Below, piece after piece: positions 8,218 through 16,712 of a DNA stretch of 64,000 bases (its first letter is position 1; every line of letters starts with the position of its first letter). The notes under the pieces were generated by a model. The model had not been told where the DNA came from, searched no databases, and saw only the letters and a list, made by a program, of their open reading frames with translations. The DNA is from an uncultured Prevotellaceae bacterium (GTDB lineage Bacteria > Bacteroidota > Bacteroidia > Bacteroidales > Bacteroidaceae): contig CACZGH010000013.1 of assembly GCA_902780635.1 (NCBI GenBank), positions 1 to 64,000 on the forward strand, in the 5' to 3' direction. The position numbers and the translations under genes are program-made.

Positions 8218-11200
8218 TTATTTCACAAATTTACAAGTCACATCCCTGCCTTGCTCGTCAATGACATGCGCGATGTATAAGCCGGCTTTCAGATAGGCCA
8301 CGTTAATGTGAGCGGTGCCCTCCTGCAAACGAGTGCGCTCATGACAGACGAGTGTACCATCAGCAGTATAGACCAAGACTTGCACTGATGAAGACTTCTC
8401 ACCTTTCACAATCAGACGATCGGCGGCATAGCAGGCACGCAGGCTGCCGTCGGCGAGTACAGGACGGATGCCGTTGAGTCCGCTCTGGTCCACACGTGTC
8501 ACATAACTGCTGGTCATGTTGGCTTTCTCGATGGTGGGCACATTCATCACATAGACATCCTTGCTGCCATCGGGATAACGACCCACGGTCGAGTTGCCAT
8601 CATGTGCATCCACACGCATGAGGTCTCTCCAACTCTGATCAGCGGCCATGAGCATCATCACCACACCATCGTTGCTGATCTTGAATGGCGCATGCAACCC
8701 TCTTGAAGTGGTAGCCTGTTTGTCACACCACACCACCAAGTGTCCATGGGCGGGGATAATGGTATTGACATCTGTGCCTTCCTTTGAAATCATGTATTTC
8801 TTCGGGGTGGAGAGGTCGTCGGTCAGGTACATGCCCTCCACATCAATGGGCTCATCGGTATTATTGTGCAATTCCACCCAGTCGTTTTTCTTTCCATACT
8901 CATTGACGAAGACGCTGTTGGAGGCGCTCACCTCGTTGATACAGACAGGAGTGTAACCACGTCTCACTTTTTCCTCGTCGGTGAGGGGTCTGAAACAGGC
9001 TGTAAGTGCCATGTCACCGTCGGGGAGTCTGATTTCAGCATCCTTTGAGTAATAATCCGTGCCACTGCCTGTGCCCGTACCATAGTTCTTTTTCAGCCAT
9101 CCCTCAAACACATAGCCTGCGGGAGCGGTGGCTTTGAGTGTCATGGGCTTGAACAAATGTCCGTCAAACTGACCCGTGGGCACCGGCCGTCCGTTGATGA
9201 AGAGGCTGGCCGATGCGACATTACTGCGCAGGCTTACCTTTTGTGGGGTTGTGTTGGCTAGTCCGAACGCATAATAGCTGCGTAATGCATTCGACATCGC
9301 AGCGACGCGCCCACGGAGCGACTGCTTCATGCTGTTGGCTGTATTGTCGGCGGAAAGCCCCTCCAAAGCCATGGCCGGATTGACTTGTGCTGCGAGGGTG
9401 TTGATGATCTGCTCCGCTCTATTCTGCTCAAAGACACTGCCACCCATCAGGCAATAAGTGTCGATAAACTGTCGGCGGAAAGTCTCGTTGGCCAACAGGT
9501 TGCGGAAGAGGGTCACGAAGCGGATCTGTTCTGTGATATTACCCAATGAACGAGGATAAAGGTCATCGAAAGTGTATACCTCTTTGCTCATAAAGACATT
9601 AAACGGGTCGGTAGTGCTTAAGGCACCATCCATGTCAAAGACCACAAAACGGTATCGGCCGCCATCATTGTATCTGAAGCCTTTCACATTATTCTGGGGC
9701 CAGTCCCAGTTGCCCAGATACATCTCCATGGCCATATAGTTGATATACTCGTCGATGTCGAGCAGTCGGCAAATCTCTGCATAGGTGTCTTTATTGGCGG
9801 CATTGGCTGAGAGTACATCCACCAGTTCGAGATAAGAGTCGGCAGTACCGCACTTCTGCACATAGCCTGAGTCGGGCGACATCTCAAATTGGTCGATCTC
9901 GTCGTCATCCCAGCCGTAGTTGGCATAGACATAATGTTTGTTGTTGGGCTCCCTCACATTCAGCACACCCATATAGCTGCCGTTGACGAACTCATGTACC
10001 GGCTGATAACTCTGCACATCGAGGTCCACGCCCGAGGTCTGCATGATATATTGCAGGGCAGGATCTTTCAACCTACAAATGTTATCGTTGCCGCCATTGC
10101 GGATCTGCAAAGTGCGGTTGCGGATATAGGGTTTCTCGTCGAAGAAGGGATAGGGCAGGTTTTTGTCACCACCCAGTTCCTTACTGCCTTTCAGTTTGAA
10201 AGCATGTGGAAAGAAAGCACGGCTCCATCCGCCGCACATCTCCAGGTTGGCATCCTGACTGAACACCATCTCGCCGTCTTTGGTCAGGTAGGAGAAATGG
10301 ACAGGGCGCTCCCAGTCCATATTCCAGTTGCAGGGTGACGGCGAGCCGTTGCCGGGACGTCCATTGTTGCCTCTCACCATCACGCCGATCATATCATCAT
10401 ACAAGAAAGCGTAGTCACTGACAACGGACACGATAGGCAACGTATAATTGCGGCTATGGCTGATGAACGAACGGGTGGTGACGCGCGATGGCAACTTGCC
10501 GTCGGCAAAGAGGCGGAACCTATAACATATCGTACCATCGACGAAGAAATAGCCGTCGGTGCTGGTCATACCATTGGTCATGGTAGGCAGCGAACAGTCG
10601 GTGGTATAGCGCAGGGTGCACCCTTCTGGGATGGTCACATTCACACCTACGGACACCTTGACCAACTGTGATGGTTGGTCGACCTCCGGGGCAGGCAACT
10701 GTTCCAAAGCAAATGACGAGGTGGCATTGGTGGCAGCCGGGGTAGGCTCACCTGTCATCGCCCATGTGTCTCCGCCGTCGGTGGTGCGCGCATAACTGAT
10801 GCGCTCCACGCCTTCTGGGTAGTCCTGCGAAACGATTAGCTGACCTTTGGCATCGCTGAAATAGAGGGTGCCACCGTCTGTGTCGAGTTTGAAGGGGGCG
10901 TTGGTCGATGCCAAAGCGTTGCTGTCAAACCAGATGAGGGCATAGCCCTTGGCTGGCAGGACTCCCACGTCAAAGGGCATCTTCCATTTCTGCAGGTCAC
11001 TGGCGTCATCACTGAGATAGAGGCCAGCTAGTCCTACGGTCTGGTCAGAGGGGTTGTAGATCTCCACCCATCCGTCAAAATTGTTAGCAGGACTGATAAA
11101 CTCATCCACATTCGACACCATCACTTCATTGACCACAAGGGAGGAGGCGGTGGCGGGATGATCGATCACTGTGATGGTGACGCTGCCGCTCAGTTGTGTG

Positions 11201-12828
11201 CCATCGGTCGTAGTGGCGGCTATCTGGGCTGTACCCTCTCCAATGGCTTTCACCAGTCCTCTCTCGTCTACAGTGGCCACATTCTCATGGTCTGAGGCCC
11301 ATATTACTTTGTTGTTCAGCACGTTGTCGGGGGAAACCACCGCAACACACTGAGTGGTCTCACCGACGATGAGTTCGGTTTTATCTGTAGTCACTTCCAC
11401 TGACTCTGCCAGAATCATTTCACCATTATACTCCAACTTGAAATTGTCGAAGATACACCAGTTGGAATAGTCATAACTATTGTTCTCAACACCCACATTG
11501 ACGCCACCATCCGTATTGAACACTAAAGAGACTGGATACTCTCCACGGGCGAAAGCCTCACTGGCCGACTTCATGTTGTTGGGGTAATAAGAACGTCGGT
11601 CGGGCGTCCAGCAGTCGGGGGAGAATGTTTTGGAGGATGAGGAATAAATGCTGGGCAGCGTCTTTCTCTGACTGTCGGCAAACAACTCCGCATCGATATA
11701 CTCTTCACCCGTTAAATAGTCGTAGTAAGCATAGTTGTTGTCCGTCGTGCGATAGAAAGCCTGCACGGAGAGGCGGTATCGGCCTGGAGGAAGGTCTTCT
11801 ATGTACTGATGGAAATAGAAGTAACCGTTCCAGAACTCCATGCACCCATAGTCGGAGGTCTGGGAGGAAGCGCCGCTGTCCCATTCCCAACCTGTGGTCT
11901 GATTGTTATCAAAACGCGGGTTGGTCAAATAGACGTCTGTCACATCAATCCAGTTGAGGTCTTCTTCAGCTACCACAGTGATGGTGGTGGAAACCGACAT
12001 CGTAGGGTCAACTTGACTGGTTGCGGTGACGGTGGCAGCACCTGGCCCCACACCCACCAGTCTTCCATCTTCACTGACCGTCACGACGGCAGGGTCGCTT
12101 GTGGTCCATCTGATCTTGGGTATCACTGCGTTTTCAGGCAGAGAGGTGACATCACACCACATGGTTTCGCCGACGACGAGTTCGGTGTGGTCTACTTGCA
12201 TCTCCAACGAGGTGGGCATTACGATGGTGCCTTGATACTCCAGTTTGAAATTGTCAAAGGCACACCAGTTGGAATTCGTAATCTCATTGACGTAGATACC
12301 GAAATAATAGTAATCGGACAAGTCAAACTCCAGCACATTGAGATAGGCGCCCTGTGCGAAGGCTTTGGAGGCGGTCTCCATGTTGTTGGGATAATAATGC
12401 TGGTTGTCCGGACTCCAGCATCCTGTCATCTTCTCGTCGAATGAGAAAGAATAGACATTGGCGATGGGGATGGCTAGATCTGAGGCAAACAGATAGGCTC
12501 CCACTTGGTCTTCGCCTGACTGATAGGCAGAATAGGCCGCGGCATTGTCGGTCGTGCGGTAGAAAGCCTGTACACTCAAGCGGTAATGACCTTTTGGCAA
12601 CCCATAGAGTGACTGTGAGACATTGAAATACCCGTTCCAAAACTCCATACATCCAAATTTGACATTTTGTGACGAGGCATTGCTGTTGATGTTCCATCCG
12701 TCTTTGGTATTGTTGTCAAACCGTGGATTGATCATCGCTATGTCGGTCACATCTGTCCACTCCTGAGCCTGTGCGATACTCGCACAACATATCAGACACC
12801 CAACAATATATAATTTCAAATAGTTCAT
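8218..12828 (-). CDS. Giant secreted CotH-kinase-fold protein with Big2, lamin-tail and repeat modules
   Basis: This 1536-residue protein has a signal peptide ending near AQAQ (residue 22). Domains in order are: a jelly-roll-like module (about 24-200, INPRF..GW ... LPKGHYRLSVQAFYR ... FDNFKLEY), a Big2 Ig-like repeat (205-285), a second copy of the module (290-475), a second Big2 (478-557), a lamin-tail domain (560-680), a chitobiase C-terminal-like domain (700-780), a CotH domain (about 790-1190), a second lamin-tail (1290-1420) and a tail ending GLYIAHVIDEQGRDVTCKFVK that resembles a type IX secretion sorting domain. The CotH FDMDGAL motif supplies Asp1065 and Asp1067, the expected metal ligands. 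CotH proteins of spores are atypical protein kinases; here the target is unknown. It sits 33 nt downstream of the GH128-like gene, in one operon. Confidence 0.82.
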   Translation of the reverse strand: MNYLKLYIVGCLICCASIAQAQEWTDVTDIAMINPRFDNNTKDGWNINSNASSQNVKFGCMEFWNGYFNVSQSLYGLPKGHYRLSVQAFYRTTDNAAAYSAYQSGEDQVGAYLFASDLAIPIANVYSFSFDEKMTGCWSPDNQHYYPNNMETASKAFAQGAYLNVLEFDLSDYYYFGIYVNEITNSNWCAFDNFKLEYQGTIVMPTSLEMQVDHTELVVGETMWCDVTSLPENAVIPKIRWTTSDPAVVTVSEDGRLVGVGPGAATVTATSQVDPTMSVSTTITVVAEEDLNWIDVTDVYLTNPRFDNNQTTGWEWDSGASSQTSDYGCMEFWNGYFYFHQYIEDLPPGRYRLSVQAFYRTTDNNYAYYDYLTGEEYIDAELFADSQRKTLPSIYSSSSKTFSPDCWTPDRRSYYPNNMKSASEAFARGEYPVSLVFNTDGGVNVGVENNSYDYSNWCIFDNFKLEYNGEMILAESVEVTTDKTELIVGETTQCVAVVSPDNVLNNKVIWASDHENVATVDERGLVKAIGEGTAQIAATTTDGTQLSGSVTITVIDHPATASSLVVNEVMVSNVDEFISPANNFDGWVEIYNPSDQTVGLAGLYLSDDASDLQKWKMPFDVGVLPAKGYALIWFDSNALASTNAPFKLDTDGGTLYFSDAKGQLIVSQDYPEGVERISYARTTDGGDTWAMTGEPTPAATNATSSFALEQLPAPEVDQPSQLVKVSVGVNVTIPEGCTLRYTTDCSLPTMTNGMTSTDGYFFVDGTICYRFRLFADGKLPSRVTTRSFISHSRNYTLPIVSVVSDYAFLYDDMIGVMVRGNNGRPGNGSPSPCNWNMDWERPVHFSYLTKDGEMVFSQDANLEMCGGWSRAFFPHAFKLKGSKELGGDKNLPYPFFDEKPYIRNRTLQIRNGGNDNICRLKDPALQYIMQTSGVDLDVQSYQPVHEFVNGSYMGVLNVREPNNKHYVYANYGWDDDEIDQFEMSPDSGYVQKCGTADSYLELVDVLSANAANKDTYAEICRLLDIDEYINYMAMEMYLGNWDWPQNNVKGFRYNDGGRYRFVVFDMDGALSTTDPFNVFMSKEVYTFDDLYPRSLGNITEQIRFVTLFRNLLANETFRRQFIDTYCLMGGSVFEQNRAEQIINTLAAQVNPAMALEGLSADNTANSMKQSLRGRVAAMSNALRSYYAFGLANTTPQKVSLRSNVASASLFINGRPVPTGQFDGHLFKPMTLKATAPAGYVFEGWLKKNYGTGTGSGTDYYSKDAEIRLPDGDMALTACFRPLTDEEKVRRGYTPVCINEVSASNSVFVNEYGKKNDWVELHNNTDEPIDVEGMYLTDDLSTPKKYMISKEGTDVNTIIPAHGHLVVWCDKQATTSRGLHAPFKISNDGVVMMLMAADQSWRDLMRVDAHDGNSTVGRYPDGSKDVYVMNVPTIEKANMTSSYVTRVDQSGLNGIRPVLADGSLRACYAADRLIVKGEKSSSVQVLVYTADGTLVCHERTRLQEGTAHINVAYLKAGLYIAHVIDEQGRDVTCKFVK

Positions 12829-12861
12829 GTGTTTGCTTTTTGATGATGTTGATTCGTCGTT

Positions 12862-15800
12862 TTATGGCTGATATTTTTTCTCCACTTGCTGACCTTTCAC
12901 CTCTATATAAAGGCCATGTGGGTGGGAGACAGACTGTCCGCTCAGTGTATAGGTGCCATCGGGCCTTGTCGTTGAGGTATTGACGGCACGGATACCATCA
13001 AGGTCATCGTAGATGTCCATCGTCAGACCGCTCCAAGCGCTGAGCACTGGCACACGGTCCATTTTGTAGATAATGGCACTATAATTGTCGATGGCGGGTC
13101 GGTCTCCGGTCACACGATACCAGGCCCCATTGCGGAGCACGTATGAGTTGGTCGGGGCCTTGGTGGAAGTCACGAAAAAGCCTCTCAAGCCGTTCTCATT
13201 AGTATCGCTGCTGGGTGATTTCACCGCCTCTCCATATTCATAATAGGTGAGATCAGCGACCTCTGAGAAATAGATACAGGGTTTGCCTGCCTCTACCTCG
13301 GTGATTTCCTCGATATATAGTTTGGTTTTGTCTTCTGACACACCAGCGATCTGATAGAAATGGGTGCCCTCGGGTACGGGGTAGGCATAGGGCAGACAGA
13401 CGGTGCCCCACTGTTGTGGAGCCACCGTGGCACGGTGCAGTGGGTGGAAACGCAACACGAAGTCGGTGGCACACCACCATCCCTCGCGCTTATCGCCAGT
13501 GCTGTTGGTGTCGCCAAAAGCACGCCAGGCGTTGTCCACAGCGCCGTCTTTAGACCCCACAAAACCGATGGTGAGTTGTCCTCCCTCTGCCACATACACG
13601 GGCTGGGTGGTCAGCGTCTGCCAGATATTGCCCACGGTAGGCAGGTCAAAGTAGTCATAAGTCAGTGTGGGGGTTGAGAGGGTATCGTTGTCATAGACCA
13701 GATAGCCATGCTGGTCGCTGAGGCAATAATGCTGGGTGGTACCTTTGCACTCCAGGGCATAGAGTCCCTCGGGCACTTGATCAATGTGCTGGCGGATTTC
13801 CATCGTACGCTTCTTGCCCACAGAGGCATTGATGCCCGACCACCAGGCATTCCAACAGGTCTTGCCACGCACGGTATTCAACCGCTGGTCGCCAGCGGTA
13901 TAGGTGCCCACCTTCACCTCCCAACCACTAGCGGAGACGAAACTGGGCTGCTTCGGTTGCACAGGAGCTTCTGCCATCGGCAGGAAAGCTTGCAGGGCTG
14001 TGGCCAGTTGCTGACGGCTGTCATTGAGATCCTGCGCTGTGGTGGCGGCACGGGCGGCTTGCATGGCCTCCAACAATTCTGCCTGCCCAGCAAACTTCAT
14101 CTCGCTCACTGCGTCGGCCACTTGCAACAAAGAGTCAGTGACCGACTTCCCATTGATCGCTTCGAGCATACTGCTCACTGCATCGTCAAGGCTGCTGAGC
14201 GCCTCGCTGCCGGTACCGCTGATGGTTGCAAGCACTGCGTCCATCTCCTCGTTGAGGGCAGGAAGCAGGGTGTTGTAGGTCTTGACAGCTTCTGCCTTGC
14301 CACGCGCCATAGCCACACCATGAGCAATGGCTTCCTCCTGAGTCTTGAAGAGGGGGCGCAGCTCTATCTCGTCTATCTGCGCTGCGGCACCGAGCCAACG
14401 GTATGCCAACAACAACTGGCTGTAATCGCCGCTGTTGAAGACGGCAGAATGACGCTGCCAGTCGGAGGTGGCACTGACCGTACAGACCACCTGACTCTCG
14501 GCTGAGCCATCCTGTGTGAGACTCGCTTTCATATAGGTGGTGCCATTGCGGGCTGCCACACGGAAATAATAGTCTTGATGGGGTTGTAGTTCCATGGTTT
14601 TCTTTAGTGAGGCTGCATCATTGATACCTCCGCTGCCGTAAGCCTGCAGGTAAGGGCCACCGTCACAGCCACCCTCGCGCACCACCTGGAAATACGGTGA
14701 TGTCAGGGAACCGCCATTGCCCGACAGCCAGTCCTGGCTGCCTAGGTCGAAACTGCCATTGTAGAACAGATTCCCGCCAAGATACAACGGCTCATCACCG
14801 GGCAGCACGTCGCCAGCCTCAATGTCATCGTTGGTGTAACGCTCCACCCCTTCGAGGTCGATGATATGCACGCGGTAGAGGGTGCCCTCTGCAGCGCCCT
14901 CATCGGTATAGGTATAACGGCTGGCACCATCTTTGGGCTGGATGACAGACAGCACTTCCCACTGTCCGCCCCGCACTTTGCGCTGCACTTCCATCAACTG
15001 GTTGTACTCGCCATTGCGGTCATACCAGGAGATAAGAGCCCCGTTTTCACCCCAACTTACCTTGAAGTCGGTGATAGGATATTGGCGGGGATTCTTGGGC
15101 ACAAACTCATATTTACCATTATATCCCACGCCGGTGTTCATGCTGGCGTAGTATTCGCCTGCGGGTGTCAGGGTGCCATTGCTCAGATAGAGTTTGGAAC
15201 AGTTGGCTTCACTGTTCCAGTAATAATAACGCTCGATGTAGTCCCAGGAGTTGAGTTTGGTACAGATGCTCTGCACGGCGGTCTTGTTCTGGTTGAGCTG
15301 GCTCTGCGTGGGGTTGTCGCGGTTGTTGCCTGTAGCGATGCCGAAGATGCCGTTGTTGTTCCACGAAGCGCCCCACACCCACTCTGAGATCCAGATAGGA
15401 CGATGGTAGCGGTCTACCCAACTGCTCTTGATGTTGTTGAAACTGCCCTCTGTCCAGTAGCAGTGCAGGTCGATGATGTCGCAGCGCCACCCTCTGGCAT
15501 CGATGGAGTCCATGAAGGCACGCAGGTGGTTGAGACTGCCGTCATGTGAGGAGGGTGAGCAAAGACGCATGCCGGTGGCCATCAGGTTCTCCCAGTTGTT
15601 GAGGATATCGTCCACCGTCTGAGGATGGTCGTCGGCAGAGTTACCCGGCTCGTTGTTGGTCTTCATGTGGGGGGAGTAGGTCACAGCTCCGCAGGCGCTG
15701 GCCGAGGGCCAGTCCTCATAGATATGATGGGGCACGCACTCACAGTTGAGACCGCGGTCCTCGCCCAGTCCGAACGAATAACATGTGGTCACATTGAGTT

Positions 15801-16488
15801 TGTTGACAGGGTCGCTGCGGGTGTCGTTGGCCAGTCCTGACTTACTGGTGTCGTTCCATTTGAAGAGTCGGTAAGAGGTGATACGTCCGTCGAGCACCTT
15901 CGGCAACTCTGCCATCTCTATATCGGCATCAGCGGCGATAAAGCAACGGCTGTAGCCACGGCCCCGTGCCTGGGTGGAGAAAGTGACCATATAGCCACGC
16001 TTGAGTTTGAAACTGTGAATGCGGTTGTTGAGCTTTGCATCGTTCAGTGTGTTCATGAAACCGCCATTGTTTTCCAGACCAAAGTCATTGACAGCCTCTC
16101 CCTGGAAATGTGACTCGGAATAGACGGTCAACGGATGGATGTCGCTGGCATAGGGCATCATGATGCTGCCGCGGTTGTGTATTTTCACCTGGCAATTGAC
16201 ATTGTTATTGGCCCGCTGACCATTAATCTGCACATGCGACAATTGCTGCAACGCCTCTGTCGGTTTGAGGGCTTCGAAAATCAACACCGCATGGTCTGTG
16301 TTGGTGATATTGACTTCACCACCGCCAGCGAAAGGGGTCGAGGAGGTGATGATGTAGTCGACATTGTCGCTCAGGGTGACGGCTTCTGTCACCTGTTCGA
16401 CGGTCACCTTCGTGTTCGTCTGGCCTGTCGCTGACAAAATGGTCAGGCATATCATGACCAGCATCAGGGGGAATAATTTATTTCTCAT
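12862..16488 (-). CDS. Multidomain secreted glycoside hydrolase, GH128-like (Asl1-type) catalytic core
   Basis: This 1208-residue protein begins with a signal peptide (cleavage near ATGQ). A beta-rich N-terminal domain (to about 200) precedes a TIM-barrel core (about 205-450). TNNEPG with Glu280 is the candidate acid/base and IWISEWVWG with Glu369 the candidate nucleophile; LHCYW precedes the latter as in GH128 beta-1,3-glucanases. Next come an FN3-like domain (480-570), a CBM4/9-like sandwich (570-680), a helical FIVAR-like region (685-815), a divergent copy of the repeat module shared with neighbours (820-985), a beta domain (WGTVCLPYAYPVPEG) and a tail containing GLYIEVKGQQV. A secreted endo-beta-glucanase is the best guess; the exact family is uncertain. 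It heads the operon with the CotH gene and is divergent from another glycosidase gene. Confidence 0.65.
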   Translation of the reverse strand: MRNKLFPLMLVMICLTILSATGQTNTKVTVEQVTEAVTLSDNVDYIITSSTPFAGGGEVNITNTDHAVLIFEALKPTEALQQLSHVQINGQRANNNVNCQVKIHNRGSIMMPYASDIHPLTVYSESHFQGEAVNDFGLENNGGFMNTLNDAKLNNRIHSFKLKRGYMVTFSTQARGRGYSRCFIAADADIEMAELPKVLDGRITSYRLFKWNDTSKSGLANDTRSDPVNKLNVTTCYSFGLGEDRGLNCECVPHHIYEDWPSASACGAVTYSPHMKTNNEPGNSADDHPQTVDDILNNWENLMATGMRLCSPSSHDGSLNHLRAFMDSIDARGWRCDIIDLHCYWTEGSFNNIKSSWVDRYHRPIWISEWVWGASWNNNGIFGIATGNNRDNPTQSQLNQNKTAVQSICTKLNSWDYIERYYYWNSEANCSKLYLSNGTLTPAGEYYASMNTGVGYNGKYEFVPKNPRQYPITDFKVSWGENGALISWYDRNGEYNQLMEVQRKVRGGQWEVLSVIQPKDGASRYTYTDEGAAEGTLYRVHIIDLEGVERYTNDDIEAGDVLPGDEPLYLGGNLFYNGSFDLGSQDWLSGNGGSLTSPYFQVVREGGCDGGPYLQAYGSGGINDAASLKKTMELQPHQDYYFRVAARNGTTYMKASLTQDGSAESQVVCTVSATSDWQRHSAVFNSGDYSQLLLAYRWLGAAAQIDEIELRPLFKTQEEAIAHGVAMARGKAEAVKTYNTLLPALNEEMDAVLATISGTGSEALSSLDDAVSSMLEAINGKSVTDSLLQVADAVSEMKFAGQAELLEAMQAARAATTAQDLNDSRQQLATALQAFLPMAEAPVQPKQPSFVSASGWEVKVGTYTAGDQRLNTVRGKTCWNAWWSGINASVGKKRTMEIRQHIDQVPEGLYALECKGTTQHYCLSDQHGYLVYDNDTLSTPTLTYDYFDLPTVGNIWQTLTTQPVYVAEGGQLTIGFVGSKDGAVDNAWRAFGDTNSTGDKREGWWCATDFVLRFHPLHRATVAPQQWGTVCLPYAYPVPEGTHFYQIAGVSEDKTKLYIEEITEVEAGKPCIYFSEVADLTYYEYGEAVKSPSSDTNENGLRGFFVTSTKAPTNSYVLRNGAWYRVTGDRPAIDNYSAIIYKMDRVPVLSAWSGLTMDIYDDLDGIRAVNTSTTRPDGTYTLSGQSVSHPHGLYIEVKGQQVEKKYQP

Positions 16489-16555
16489 ATCGGTTAGTTA
16501 TTAGTTTTCAGGCATGCTTTGAGATGTATCAATATGACATCTTCTACGAATGGCA

Positions 16556-16563
16556 CAAAGGTA
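16556..16563 (-). promoter_or_regulatory. -7 box TACCTTTG for the GH128-like/CotH operon
   Basis: A minus-strand TAnnTTTG match lies 68 nt upstream of the ATG. No good -33 element is found at 19-21 nt. Confidence 0.45.
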
Positions 16564-16645
16564 GCAAAAAATAAACGAAAACGAAAAGAAACGGGCCAAA
16601 AACAAAAAATATGCTCTTTTTCATACGGAAATTGCAGAAAAATTG

Positions 16646-16653
16646 TATTTTTG
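16646..16653 (+). promoter_or_regulatory. -7 box TATTTTTG for the plus-strand glycosidase gene
   Basis: A TAnnTTTG match lies 60 nt upstream of the ATG at 16713, about 90 bp from the divergent box at 16556-16563. The two genes therefore share one short control region. Confidence 0.5.
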
Positions 16654-16712
16654 CAAATACTATGTGAAAAAGACTTTACCCTATCCTATTAACCCAGCTA
16701 AAAACCACCTTT

